Source: a virus. Taken from it: DNA of 22,339 bases. The notes beneath the pieces were generated by a model. The model saw nothing but the letters and a program-made list of their open reading frames with translations. It made no database searches and was not told the origin of the DNA. Within the stretch, counting starts at the first letter, position 1; each line of letters opens with the position of its first letter. Where the stretch lies: IMG/VR virus record IMGVR_UViG_3300024518_001214, positions 1 to 22,339 of that record. One strand, given 5' to 3'. A program made the position numbers and the translations under genes. Shown here one piece after another: positions 7,673-14,804 of the stretch.

Positions 7673-7998
7673 CAGTCCATGTACCCCTTGCGGAAAATCC
7701 GCTGAGCCCAGGTGTTGCCGATGAATGTGCTGGCACCGATCACGACGTGAGTGTTGAAGTGCCACCACCCGCTGACCGTGGTCTCGCTGGTGATGTCGTA
7801 AATCGTAAACCGCGTGCTGTCCGCAGTGATCGGCCCCAGAGCACCAGTGGTCCCGTTGGGGTCTCGGTAATCAAAGGTCGAGGCGGTGGTCAGCCCTGTG
7901 ATCGCCTGGGTGGATCCTGTCGTGATCGTCTCCAGCCGCAATCGCCAATTCTGCCCGACATGCACCCGCGCCTCGGTCGTGCTCTTGGTGTGTGCCAT
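7672..7998 (-). CDS. Small beta-sandwich virion protein, possibly BppU-N-like
   Basis: This 108-residue protein starts at ATG 7998 (MAHTKSTTEARVHVGQNW) behind a GAGGT ribosome site. The sequence is strand-rich with the pattern 'ITGLTTASTFDYRDPNGTTG ... TVSGWWHFNTHV', which resembles small Ig-like or BppU-N-terminal-type domains where a 'K/RDPDG' turn is followed by a 'GxWxxxxxV' strand. Such proteins occur among neck and baseplate genes of many phages as adaptors or decorations. It lies between the repeat-bearing fibre-like protein and the connector. The comparison is by pattern only and the role is uncertain. Confidence 0.6.
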   Translation of the reverse strand: MAHTKSTTEARVHVGQNWRLRLETITTGSTQAITGLTTASTFDYRDPNGTTGALGPITADSTRFTIYDITSETTVSGWWHFNTHVVIGASTFIGNTWAQRIFRKGYMD

Positions 7999-8000
7999 GC

Positions 8001-9968
8001 TTACCTCACTATACTCTTCCCGCTCACTTTCGTCGTGATCAGGGAAGACCCGCCCACTTTAGTGGTAAGCAGCGACGTGCCATTAATCACTGTTGTGATC
8101 AACGATGTGCCGTTGATCAGATCCAGCACCACCGTTGGCGCAACAGTTGCCGCAGTTCCACTTACCAGAGCCTTGCCGGTGGCGGTGGCGACAACAGTGA
8201 CGGTGGCGACGCTTGTGGATGTTCCCCTAACCAGCGATCGCCCCGTCCCAGCATAGGACAATGTGATAGCAGACCCACCGACGCCCTTGGCCAACAAGGT
8301 GCCATCGGCGGCAAAAGAGAATGCCAGCTCAGCTCCACCGACACCACTCGCGAGCAGGGTACCATCCGCCGCATAGCTAAACGCGACAGTAGTGGTGGCT
8401 GCACCACTGACCAGCGATAAACCATCGCCCGTATAGGAGAAAACCCCCGAAGTCGGCCCCGAAGTGGCGGCAACTCCCTTGAGCAGCGCCTTGCCATTCC
8501 CAAGATACGAAAGGGATACAGTCGCTCCACCAGCCCCTGTGAGCAACGCCTTGCCAGTGCCGCTATAGGAAAAAGAGGCCAGATTGGTGGTTGCGGCGAC
8601 ACCCTTTAATAGCGCCTTGCCAGTACCGGCGACGATAACCGTAACCTGCGAACCGGCCACGCCCTTGGCTATTGCTTTGCCAGTGCCCGCGTAGATACCA
8701 GTAGTCTGCGTACCGGAAATCGCACCCTTAGCAAGCGCCTTCCCTGTGCCAGCGTAGGAGAACGCAACCACAGTGACGGCGGAGCCCTTGGCAAGCGCTT
8801 TACCCGTGCCAGCGTAGGAGAACGCAACCACAGTGACGGCGGAGCCCTTGGCAAGCGCTTTACCCGTACCAGCATAGGAGAACGCAACGGCGGTAGCTGC
8901 AACACCCTTGCCGAGTATCTTGCCGCTACTCTGATAGGTGAACACACCACCAGCAACCGACACCTCATGCGCGCCCATGTCGTATGCCGCATCTCTGGTG
9001 CCATCAAGAATATCTTCGGACGGTATGGTAAGGCCCGCCCCCGTAGATGAGGAATGAGCTTCCTGGGCATCGTTGTCGGTGGCGTTGTCTTGGAGAGTGA
9101 AATCATAGGGTGAGGTGGTGTCGTCGGTGAAGATGACCCAGTCCCCCGCACCCGGACTCGCAGTATCGGTACTGGTTCGGCTTTCGAGCGCACCCACCGC
9201 ACCTGCGTCCTCTGTGCTAATCGAGGTGTCTGAAGCTACGCAGTAGTCCAGGTTTGCTGTCGTCGGATTGCTATAGAAGTTAAAATCGGCATTAGCACCG
9301 CTGTTCATCGCGATGGTATTGAACACAGCCCATACGGCAGAGCCTGTGTTTGACAGGCATCCTCTATCAGCCGCGGCTGCTGCCTCCTGACCACCATACA
9401 TAACCGTACAGGAATTGACATTGAGAGTGGGAGTGCCCGACTGATTGTGAATGCACCCTCTCCCCCAGTTGAAGATGATGCAATTGGTGAAGGTAGCGGT
9501 TACGGACGTTCCGCTGCCTGTGTAACAACCGTCCTGATCAGTGGACGACGCTGTGTTGGCGTGAATGATGAGGTCATTCAGGATGAGACCCGTCGCCGTG
9601 CTGTTAATCCGGACGCCCTCGCTTGAGCTACTTGTTGCATCCTGACGGATAACAAACCCTTCGAGGGTGATGTCGGAATCGTCGCATGTGATAACATGCC
9701 CCGACGCTCCCGCCAATCGGTAGTAAGTGGGCGAAGCTTCGATCTTCCCGGTGTGCTTGGAATCACCTGTCGCGACAATGTTTATGATGACACTTGCCGC
9801 AAACCCGCTGATTGTAAAAGAATTGGCGTCATCTACCGACCAGGTTCCAGTTATGTTGGCGTTCTCAGTATCTCCGGCTCCCGAATTACCATCCCGGTCA
9901 GCCTCCCAGGCAGTCAACGTGGTGAAATCGCCGCCGCTTTGCTGAACAGCAGAATTATTGACCGCCAT
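8001..9968 (-). CDS. Parallel beta-helix fibre/spike-like protein with 13 tandem repeats
   Basis: This 655-residue protein has three parts. Residues 1-342 resemble secreted or phage right-handed beta-helix proteins: an opening GGDFTTLTAWEADRDGN, strand ladders such as ITLEGFVIRQDA and GLILNDLIIHANTAS, and the typical closing motif ILDGTRDAAYDMGAHE. Residues 343-614 are 13 tandem repeats of about 20 residues, consensus FSYAGTGKALAKGxAxxxVA. Residues 615-655 switch to a 10-residue repeat (INGTSLITTV-like) with four copies. It starts directly after the preceding stop (TAAATG). There is no signal peptide. The form suggests an elongated trimeric fibre or spike, attached to head or neck because its gene is in the head block rather than after the tape measure. 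Receptor binding or decoration is inferred; no catalytic residues could be assigned. Confidence 0.75.
   Translation of the reverse strand: MAVNNSAVQQSGGDFTTLTAWEADRDGNSGAGDTENANITGTWSVDDANSFTISGFAASVIINIVATGDSKHTGKIEASPTYYRLAGASGHVITCDDSDITLEGFVIRQDATSSSSEGVRINSTATGLILNDLIIHANTASSTDQDGCYTGSGTSVTATFTNCIIFNWGRGCIHNQSGTPTLNVNSCTVMYGGQEAAAAADRGCLSNTGSAVWAVFNTIAMNSGANADFNFYSNPTTANLDYCVASDTSISTEDAGAVGALESRTSTDTASPGAGDWVIFTDDTTSPYDFTLQDNATDNDAQEAHSSSTGAGLTIPSEDILDGTRDAAYDMGAHEVSVAGGVFTYQSSGKILGKGVAATAVAFSYAGTGKALAKGSAVTVVAFSYAGTGKALAKGSAVTVVAFSYAGTGKALAKGAISGTQTTGIYAGTGKAIAKGVAGSQVTVIVAGTGKALLKGVAATTNLASFSYSGTGKALLTGAGGATVSLSYLGNGKALLKGVAATSGPTSGVFSYTGDGLSLVSGAATTTVAFSYAADGTLLASGVGGAELAFSFAADGTLLAKGVGGSAITLSYAGTGRSLVRGTSTSVATVTVVATATGKALVSGTAATVAPTVVLDLINGTSLITTVINGTSLLTTKVGGSSLITTKVSGKSIVR
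8004..8126 (-). repeat. Short 10-residue repeats at the fibre C-terminus
   Basis: The last 41 codons of the beta-helix protein encode four degenerate units: INGTSLITTV, INGTSLLTTK, VGGSSLITTK and VSGKSIVR. The DNA repeats with a 30-nt period. The period is half that of the upstream 20-residue repeats, and the G-T-S/G-K/S-L core is shared, so both arrays may derive from one strand-turn element. Confidence 0.7.
8127..8942 (-). repeat. Thirteen tandem ~60-nt coding repeats
   Basis: Residues 343-614 of the beta-helix protein are 13 units of 20-24 residues with core F-S-Y-A-G-T-G-K-A-L-x-K-G. The most similar pair, 8761-8820 and 8821-8880, differ at only two of 60 bases, while outer units are strongly diverged. 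The pattern points to repeated unequal exchange or slippage with one recent duplication. Unit lengths remain multiples of three, so the frame is kept. The arrangement is protein-coding; there are no unique spacers as in a CRISPR array. Confidence 0.9.
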
Positions 9969-10541
9969 TTAGCGAGTTTCCCCTACTCGCGCATCTTCTA
10001 TCTCTTTCTCCGCAGTGCGATCTGGACCCAGAGAGGCTTCGCGTTCCTTGTTGTGCATCTTGCGAATCACCGCTTCCCTGGTCTGCCGCGCTGCTGTTTT
10101 CTCAGCCTTCGTTGTTTGGCCAGCAGGCTTCCCTGTCATCGTCGCCGCAAGATCAGCGTCTGTCGTGCTTAGCAAATCCTTCTCAGCGACAGTGAGGTTA
10201 CGCAAAGAGTTGTTGTACTTCGGCCCCTCTACGGACATCTCGTACCACTTGCCATCGGTGTGTTGCTGAATCAGCGTCTCGTCCAGACCAGGTTGCGCAG
10301 ATGCCTCGCGCATCTCCAACTGTGGACGCGCCTCCTCGGCCAAAAGCCGATGGTATGCCGCTACCGAAATACCTGGCACATCGACAATGTCGAAAACCTT
10401 CTGTTCACGCGGGGAGAAGACGTGAATATCCAGATAGGCGCCGAGAACGTCCCCGGACTCGATGTCTGGTACTCCACGCAATCGGCCCCCAACATGGGGG
10501 CCTTTAGTTGAAGAGGTGTTGACGACAAGCAGCCTACACAT
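9969..10541 (-). CDS. Hypothetical virion-operon protein with charged helical C-terminus
   Basis: This 190-residue protein starts at ATG 10541 (MCRLLVVNTSSTKGPHVGG) behind an AAGGGA ribosome site. Residues 1-65 look beta-rich with GRLRGVPDIESGDVLGAYLDIHVFSP. The rest is largely helical and highly charged (TKAEKTAARQTREAVIRKMHNKEREAS), without any transmembrane segment or signal peptide. I do not recognise the family. The early part has a compact, possibly small-barrel pattern. Its stop abuts the start of the large repeat-bearing beta-helix protein, so it could be a partner, chaperone or attachment subunit for that fibre-like protein (inference from adjacency only). Confidence 0.65.
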   Translation of the reverse strand: MCRLLVVNTSSTKGPHVGGRLRGVPDIESGDVLGAYLDIHVFSPREQKVFDIVDVPGISVAAYHRLLAEEARPQLEMREASAQPGLDETLIQQHTDGKWYEMSVEGPKYNNSLRNLTVAEKDLLSTTDADLAATMTGKPAGQTTKAEKTAARQTREAVIRKMHNKEREASLGPDRTAEKEIEDARVGETR

Positions 10542-10809
10542 ACACGTCCCTTACATGGACAGCCGCCACCAGCTCAACCCCGTGCTTGTACTCGTAGATC
10601 CAACCATCGACAACCCGACGAGCTTGGATGTTCGCCAGATTCACTCCCCCGTTTTTTTCGACCAGCATCTGGGAATGCACGGGCATTGCCCTCATTTGGC
10701 TTAACAGCTGGGAGTCCTTTGCCAGCCTCTGGGCTAACTCTAAGGAGTTACGACTATGATCACCCGCAAGCTCTGCGGCTCGCCCGGTGGTGTCGCTGGG
10801 GTTACGCAT
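10534..10809 (-). CDS. Small hypothetical protein
   Basis: The frame from ATG 10809 encodes 91 residues (MRNPSDTTGRAAELAGDHS...). Its first 70 nt overlap the end of the signal-peptide gene, and no clear ribosome site precedes the ATG, so the true start may be internal, for example the ATG encoding MRAMPVHSQM near 10694. The N-terminal half is helical; the C-terminal half (ARRVVDGWIYEYKHGVELVAAVHVRDVYV) looks like a small beta-hairpin unit. The end overlaps the next gene's start by a few bases. The C-terminal sequence looks like genuine coding sequence, but no family or function is recognised. Confidence 0.55.
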   Translation of the reverse strand: MRNPSDTTGRAAELAGDHSRNSLELAQRLAKDSQLLSQMRAMPVHSQMLVEKNGGVNLANIQARRVVDGWIYEYKHGVELVAAVHVRDVYV

Positions 10810-11183
10810 TCAAATACAAACGCCGCAGGAACCACGGTACTCCAGGCTATGGATGAATAGTCATGCGCTACCTGACTGTCTACATTGACAACGGTCCGCA
10901 CACCAAAAGCACTGATCCCTGTGCCGCAATTCCATGTCCATACCAACCCGCCGGGTGATCCCAGCAGCTCATGCGCTAACGGGTCCTGCGGGTTGGCCAC
11001 CGGATCGGCAACAGCAGCGATCTGCGCCCGATATACCTCGTACCACACAGAGTCAACCACCGGTGGTGGAGTGCCAAAGTTGGTAACGGCATCCCAGCCT
11101 ATAGTAATCGCCTGCCCTTGGTGCACCGTCTGCGCACCAACCACACCCGCGACAAACAGCAGCAAAACAGCAAGTGCTCTCAT
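10740..11183 (-). CDS. Secreted FN3-like protein with signal peptide
   Basis: I place the start at ATG 11183, two bases after the previous stop, because this gives a textbook signal peptide: MRAL, a hydrophobic core AVLLLFVAGVV, then a GA-QT cleavage site near residue 18. A longer ORF reaching 11411 would bury this signal and overlap the upstream gene. The mature part, about 129 residues, resembles a single fibronectin type III or Ig-like domain (ITIGWDAVTNFG ... SVWYEVYRAQ) and has two cysteines (NCGTG and FECVT) that could form a disulfide. Export by the host Sec route is inferred. It is unusual inside a head/neck gene block. A role at the host envelope, such as superinfection exclusion, is speculative. 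Confidence 0.65.
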   Translation of the reverse strand: MRALAVLLLFVAGVVGAQTVHQGQAITIGWDAVTNFGTPPPVVDSVWYEVYRAQIAAVADPVANPQDPLAHELLGSPGGLVWTWNCGTGISAFGVRTVVNVDSQVAHDYSSIAWSTVVPAAFVFECVTPATPPGEPQSLRVIIVVTP

Positions 11184-11185
11184 GG

Positions 11186-11599
11186 TTATGAGGTCGAGGA
11201 CTTGAGGTCGTAGTCCGGGGTGATTGTTACCGTTCCACCACCTGCAGGAATCGTATACGGCCCATCGGTGAACTTTTCTGCGAAGTACAAATAGGTCGTC
11301 CCTGTGCTGGTAACATAGTACCCATACACCGTATCTCCCGAGGTGTAGGTGAACGTTCGCGCCGTTGCACTGCCAATGGCAATCCCAGAACCGGTGGTGG
11401 AAATCGTCCATGTTGACGCGGTCATCGACTCCGCCGAATACCCCGCCCCCGTGGACTCGGTGAAGTGGGTGCTCTGGCTTCCCCCTACCGGGGTGTAGTT
11501 GTTGCCATACAGCCGCAGCTTTTTCGTGCCAGCGCTGGAAATGCCCATAACATGCTCGAGCATCCGAGCCGCACCTGTGGTTGGGGTGACTACCGCCAT
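11186..11599 (-). CDS. Small beta-rich virion protein
   Basis: This 137-residue protein starts at ATG 11599 (MAVVTPTTGAARMLEHVMGIS) behind an excellent AAGGAG ribosome site. The N-terminus MLEHVMGISSAGTKKLRLYGNNYTP, followed by a Thr/Ser/Gly-rich beta region ending in TVTITPDYDLKSS, is a pattern that I have seen in phage structural modules of unknown function. The middle YGYYVTSTGTTYLYFAEKF is a clear strand pair. There is no enzyme motif, coiled coil or signal peptide. Good ribosome site, composition and position suggest a virion decoration or fibre-associated protein. The specific role is unknown. Confidence 0.65.
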   Translation of the reverse strand: MAVVTPTTGAARMLEHVMGISSAGTKKLRLYGNNYTPVGGSQSTHFTESTGAGYSAESMTASTWTISTTGSGIAIGSATARTFTYTSGDTVYGYYVTSTGTTYLYFAEKFTDGPYTIPAGGGTVTITPDYDLKSSTS

Positions 11600-11602
11600 T
11601 CG

Positions 11603-11875
11603 TTACTCCTTGGGCTTGGTCGCCCGCCTCTTCCTGGGTGCCGCTGGGACTTCTGGTTCTTGGGTTTCGGGTTCGTCGTCCACCGCTTGAGTATGCCGGG
11701 GTGGCTCTGGAGCTCCACTCTGGATTACCTCCACGTCTACCGGCGGCCTCGAGTCCCGAACAGCGTACCCGCCATCAATCAGTTCCTTGGCTTCCGCCGA
11801 TGGCAGATTGATGTGCTTCCCCGATCGGGCTTGTCCGCGTGGTCCACTGTAGTTGCTTCTCATCCTAACGATCAT
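11603..11875 (-). CDS. Small basic hypothetical protein
   Basis: This 90-residue protein starts at ATG 11875 (MIVRMRSNYSGPRGQARSGK) behind GGAGG at good spacing. The N-terminal 50 residues contain a compact module: GKHINLPSAEAKELIDGGYAV, similar in form to short phage head-region proteins in which a small barrel with 'L....A..LI..GYA' occurs. The C-terminal 40 residues are Pro/Glu/Lys-rich and probably disordered (PEVPAAPRKRRATKPKE). It lies in the accessory head block between two beta-rich virion proteins. It may be a small structural or linker protein. I cannot name a family with confidence. Confidence 0.6.
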   Translation of the reverse strand: MIVRMRSNYSGPRGQARSGKHINLPSAEAKELIDGGYAVRDSRPPVDVEVIQSGAPEPPRHTQAVDDEPETQEPEVPAAPRKRRATKPKE

Positions 11876-11887
11876 GTTGTGCCTCCA

Positions 11888-12589
11888 TTATCGCACCAGT
11901 TCTATATCGAAGCCAGCGTCCCCGCGCATGTTGTTTGCGCCCGCTGTGCCCTCGACCCTAACGTCTGTTTTCGGCGCGATGTAGCGCCGCTTGGGATACA
12001 TATGTTGATAGGGTGGCATCGAGTCGTTCATCTCCACCCGTTCCTTGAGGTTCCACGCCCCGCCCTCTGGTCGCTCGAACAGCCGGAACACGATGGTGTT
12101 GGCAACTGATTTCCCCGCCGCACACCACCAGCCGTGCATGTAGCTATACCGGTAGTCCGCCGGGATCGTGTATAGCGCCATTAGCGTCTGCCCTTCTCCC
12201 GCCGTTATGCGCGCCATCGTAGTACCACTGGTGGTGGTGACAGCAATGTCAGCTGCGTTGGTTTGGCCGCTGCCAGCCGTGACCACCTTTGCTCGGAACA
12301 CCCGCAGATATGTGTTGGCCAGCGTAACCGCCGTGGTGCCAGCCATCGTGACTGTTTCCGACTGAACCTTGTAATCCTCGCCCAGTCCTTGAACGTTGAG
12401 CGTCTTGGCTCCCGCTGCCGTGCTCGCGCTTCGGTCCCCGCTGGTTGCCGAGACTGCTTGCAACGTGACAGCAGCGGCGGGGAAAGGATACGCTCCACCC
12501 CCGTCCCACACATCCTCTGCGCCGGAGTCCATGTCCGAGTTGGTGCCGAACTTGAAGACCATGGTTGTCCCAGCAACCAGATCACTCAT
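11888..12589 (-). CDS. Phage structural protein (accessory head/virion)
   Basis: This 233-residue protein starts at ATG 12589, directly after the TAG of the preceding gene. Motifs include the start MSDLVAGTTMVFKFGTNSD, a DVWDGGGAYPFP turn, a LNVQGLGEDYKVQSETV strand pair, and GEGQTLMALYTIPADYRY followed by a C-terminal RVEGTAGANNM segment. This ordered pattern (WDGGG..YPFP, GLDxxY, GxGQTxMAxYTxP) looks like a phage structural protein that I have seen encoded near the major capsid in podovirus- and siphovirus-like genomes. The function inside the virion is not known. No signal peptide, coiled coil or catalytic motif is visible. Confidence 0.7.
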   Translation of the reverse strand: MSDLVAGTTMVFKFGTNSDMDSGAEDVWDGGGAYPFPAAAVTLQAVSATSGDRSASTAAGAKTLNVQGLGEDYKVQSETVTMAGTTAVTLANTYLRVFRAKVVTAGSGQTNAADIAVTTTSGTTMARITAGEGQTLMALYTIPADYRYSYMHGWWCAAGKSVANTIVFRLFERPEGGAWNLKERVEMNDSMPPYQHMYPKRRYIAPKTDVRVEGTAGANNMRGDAGFDIELVR

Positions 12590-12991
12590 CTACGTGGTCC
12601 AGTTGCCGTCTATGTAAACGTCGAACCGCCCGGTAAGGCCCGCCGCCGTGGTAGCGCCGAGCACAAACTTGACCCGCTCATCTGCCAACGGAATCTTGCT
12701 GCCCTGCTGTACCGCCGATGTGGCAGCCGTGGTCTCGTATGTCAGTGCTCCGGTGACTGAGTTTGTCTGCCCTCGTGGATACCATGTTTTCGTGCCGGTG
12801 GTGGTGACGGTTAGGATTGGCTCCCCCGACGCCTCCGCCGTGATGGTAAGCACCGCGGTAGTGGAGATTGCCGTGGCGATGGTCGTGTACGCGATAGAGC
12901 TGATGTACCCGTTAGCCACCGCCGAGTACTGCGTGGAGCCACCGCCAGTGCTGTCCACCATCGTGACTCTGTTTCTGCCTACGTATGCCAT
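12590..12991 (-). CDS. Small beta-rich structural protein
   Basis: This 133-residue protein starts at ATG 12991 (MAYVGRNRVTMVDSTGGGST) behind a GAGGA ribosome site. It is almost entirely Thr/Ala/Ser/Val-rich strands, with one aromatic turn (TKTWYPRGQTN) and a C-terminal GRFDVYIDGNWTT strand. That composition is typical of small decoration or fibre subunits rather than enzymes. Its stop directly abuts the start of the next structural protein, so the two are probably translated in coupled fashion. I do not recognise a named family. Confidence 0.65.
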   Translation of the reverse strand: MAYVGRNRVTMVDSTGGGSTQYSAVANGYISSIAYTTIATAISTTAVLTITAEASGEPILTVTTTGTKTWYPRGQTNSVTGALTYETTAATSAVQQGSKIPLADERVKFVLGATTAAGLTGRFDVYIDGNWTT

Positions 12992-12992
12992 G

Positions 12993-13814
12993 TCATTCCT
13001 CTGTCTTCCATCTGGCGTCCCGCATCGGCATGTACGCCTTCTCCTGCTGCATCAGCTCCTGGTGAGCTCCTATGTACTGGTCCAGCTGTGACTGCACCGA
13101 CCGGGACTGGTTCTGCAAGTTCTGGATAGCCGTAGATATCTCCTTCTTGCGTGCAGTTATCTTGGCTTGGATCCGCCGGTCCTCTGGATCCTCGATTGCG
13201 TACATGAACGTGGTCAACAGGATGTCAGACTCTGGCGGGATGTAAACTTCCACTCCCAACCCGCGAGCCCAGCCAACGAAGTACTCCACCGATGGTCTCT
13301 GGTACTCGTACTCCTCGGACCGCGCCATGTCGATGCCGTATAGGCTGATCTTGCGCGCGCCCTCGAGCACTGCAAAGGCAATCATCCAGCTGACGGTGTT
13401 GGTGTAGTACTGCGTCCCCGTCTGCTCTACCACGTACTCCCACGGGAACTTGATTGCCCCGGGAATGTCCTTGTACTTCTCCAGCATGTAGATGGGGATC
13501 TTCGCGTTCTGCAGCCACTCCAGATGCTTGGGGTTGCGCTGCTTCATGGTGAGATACTTGTGGTTGTGCATCTCGAACAGCCGGTCAATCCGCCTCACCC
13601 CGGGGGCTATGTAGATCTCGTTCAGTCCCCATATCTCGATGTTGGGATTGTCGAACGGAGCCAACAACATGCTGGCCGGCGCGAACCCAAGGATTGCCAC
13701 CTCGGTTGATCTGATCGGGATGTGCCACGGTGGTGCTGTGACCACCTCTGGCTTGTGTCCGTTTGTCTTGGCGGCGGGTGGCTTTTTCACCACCCGCCCC
13801 TTGGTTGTTCCCAT
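12993..13814 (-). CDS. Rossmann-like protein of unknown function with C-terminal coiled coil
   Basis: I chose ATG 13814 (MGTTKGRVVKKPPAAK) because AGGAGG lies upstream; a longer frame to 13865 is less supported. The 273-residue product has a basic disordered start, then a Rossmann-like core: strand-loop VAILGFAPAS (39-48), EIWGLNEIYIAP (60-71), RLFEMHNHKYL (78-88), and a helix-strand NTVSWMIAFAVLEG to LYGIDM (139-163), then YIPPES. Residues about 212-260 form a likely coiled coil. Similar proteins, pairing a 'GxAPSS' start with an 'EG....LYGxDM' core, are common in phage structural modules; their activity is unknown. The pattern is reminiscent of MptE/DUF115-like or sugar-nucleotide transferases (inference only). 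A glycan- or nucleotide-related virion modification is possible. Confidence 0.65.
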   Translation of the reverse strand: MGTTKGRVVKKPPAAKTNGHKPEVVTAPPWHIPIRSTEVAILGFAPASMLLAPFDNPNIEIWGLNEIYIAPGVRRIDRLFEMHNHKYLTMKQRNPKHLEWLQNAKIPIYMLEKYKDIPGAIKFPWEYVVEQTGTQYYTNTVSWMIAFAVLEGARKISLYGIDMARSEEYEYQRPSVEYFVGWARGLGVEVYIPPESDILLTTFMYAIEDPEDRRIQAKITARKKEISTAIQNLQNQSRSVQSQLDQYIGAHQELMQQEKAYMPMRDARWKTEE

Positions 13815-13836
13815 AAACGTTGCGCCTCCTACCGCG

Positions 13837-14352
13837 CTACGTGGTGCTGGTGGTCGCTGCCACACTCCCCACGTTGCCTACGATCCCCCACTTGGTAGCA
13901 CTGATGCCAACCAAGCTCACAGCTTCCTCGGCTGCATTGAACTTGAGGTAATGGTTATCGGTTGTCTCACCAAACGTAATCGAGGTTGCCCCCGTGTAGA
14001 CGTTGACGAAACCGGTGGCCGACGCGCTGTCGCAGTAGATGTATTTGGTAACACCCGCCGCTGGCGTGTCGATGGTGTACAGCTCCTTGGTCCCAGTTGA
14101 ACTGACAACACTCACCCCAGATTCGCTGAGGTTTGCCGCTGTCGTCTCCGAGACTACAGAGTGCTTGAGCACCCCCGCCGTGGTAAGGGAGATAGTCCCC
14201 GCTACCGACAGCGTACCCCCAGCAGACACCGTGATGGTGCCAGTGGAGTTGAGAGTACCCTCCAACGTAAGAACCCCGCTGGAGTCCACCACCAATTCGG
14301 TGGACCCCTGCTTGGTATAGACGCTGGCATTGTAGCTTGCGTCCGATGCCAT
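13837..14352 (-). CDS. Beta-solenoid-like small virion protein
   Basis: This 171-residue protein starts at ATG 14352 (MASDASYNASVYTKQGSTEL), just after the preceding TAA. No strong ribosome site is seen, so coupling is likely. Residues about 20-70 repeat short 'GTLxxxGTITVSAGG' strand-turn units, suggesting a small beta-solenoid. The C-terminal half (TKYIYCDSASATGFVNVYTG) is a globular beta domain ending in a Thr/Ser tail. The pattern is that of a head-decoration or short fibre protein. It lies two genes after the major capsid, which supports a head location. No family is recognised. Confidence 0.65.
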   Translation of the reverse strand: MASDASYNASVYTKQGSTELVVDSSGVLTLEGTLNSTGTITVSAGGTLSVAGTISLTTAGVLKHSVVSETTAANLSESGVSVVSSTGTKELYTIDTPAAGVTKYIYCDSASATGFVNVYTGATSITFGETTDNHYLKFNAAEEAVSLVGISATKWGIVGNVGSVAATTSTT

Positions 14353-14354
14353 GA

Positions 14355-14795
14355 TTAGGTGCTCGGCGAGATCGACTGGTCAGTGTCGTCGATCAGGAAC
14401 GCAGTGGTGTGACCCCCTACGCTCATCTTCGCCGCTCCGTACAAGCACGCCACAATCGGACCGATGGATGAATTCTGCGTAGCGCGCGTGATCGTGCACT
14501 GCACAAACTGATCCTTCGGTCTGATGATATCCACCAGCATGACCATCGAGTCTGCCACCGTAGTCCCGGTGACGTTCGCCGAGGTCGCTGTCAGCGTCTG
14601 GAACGAACTGGTGCTCGCTCCTTCGCCAAACGTAGCCGCCACCGTGCCGGCGTTGGTGTGAGTCGATACAGGGATAATCCACTGCACTGACTCGTACCCA
14701 GCCATGTCCACGTTGACGCTGTAGTTGGAGGTTCCAGCCGCGCGCGCTGCGAAGGCGCGGAGCTCAACCTCATCTTGCATGTTTCTCAGTCCCAT
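14355..14795 (-). CDS. Small beta-rich head protein, possible capsid decoration
   Basis: This 146-residue protein starts at ATG 14795 (MGLRNMQDEVELRAFAARAAG) behind AGGGGA, immediately after the major capsid. After the short N-terminal helix it is made of strands (YSVNVDMAGYESVQWIIPV, GTVAATFGEGAS, DSMVMLVDIIRPKDQFVQCTI) resembling the small proteins that follow the capsid gene and decorate the shell in many phages. The FVQCTITRAT segment is a recurrent pattern in such proteins. The decoration role is inferred from position, size and composition. Confidence 0.65.
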   Translation of the reverse strand: MGLRNMQDEVELRAFAARAAGTSNYSVNVDMAGYESVQWIIPVSTHTNAGTVAATFGEGASTSSFQTLTATSANVTGTTVADSMVMLVDIIRPKDQFVQCTITRATQNSSIGPIVACLYGAAKMSVGGHTTAFLIDDTDQSISPST

Positions 14796-14804
14796 ATCTT
14801 TCCC

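Noticed and set aside
8127-8942. CRISPR-like tandem repeats
   Set aside because: The repeats are contiguous, in-frame, protein-coding units without unique spacers, and the frame is preserved throughout.
8001-9968. Diversity-generating retroelement target in the fibre-like protein
   Set aside because: No reverse transcriptase or template repeat is in the window, and the variable region lacks the adenine-linked pattern. Repeat expansion explains the array better. A retroelement outside the window cannot be excluded.
11184-11411. Longer version of the signal-peptide gene starting at 11411
   Set aside because: It would overlap the upstream virion gene by more than 200 bases, encode an atypical Trp/His/Arg-rich segment and bury a textbook signal peptide internally.
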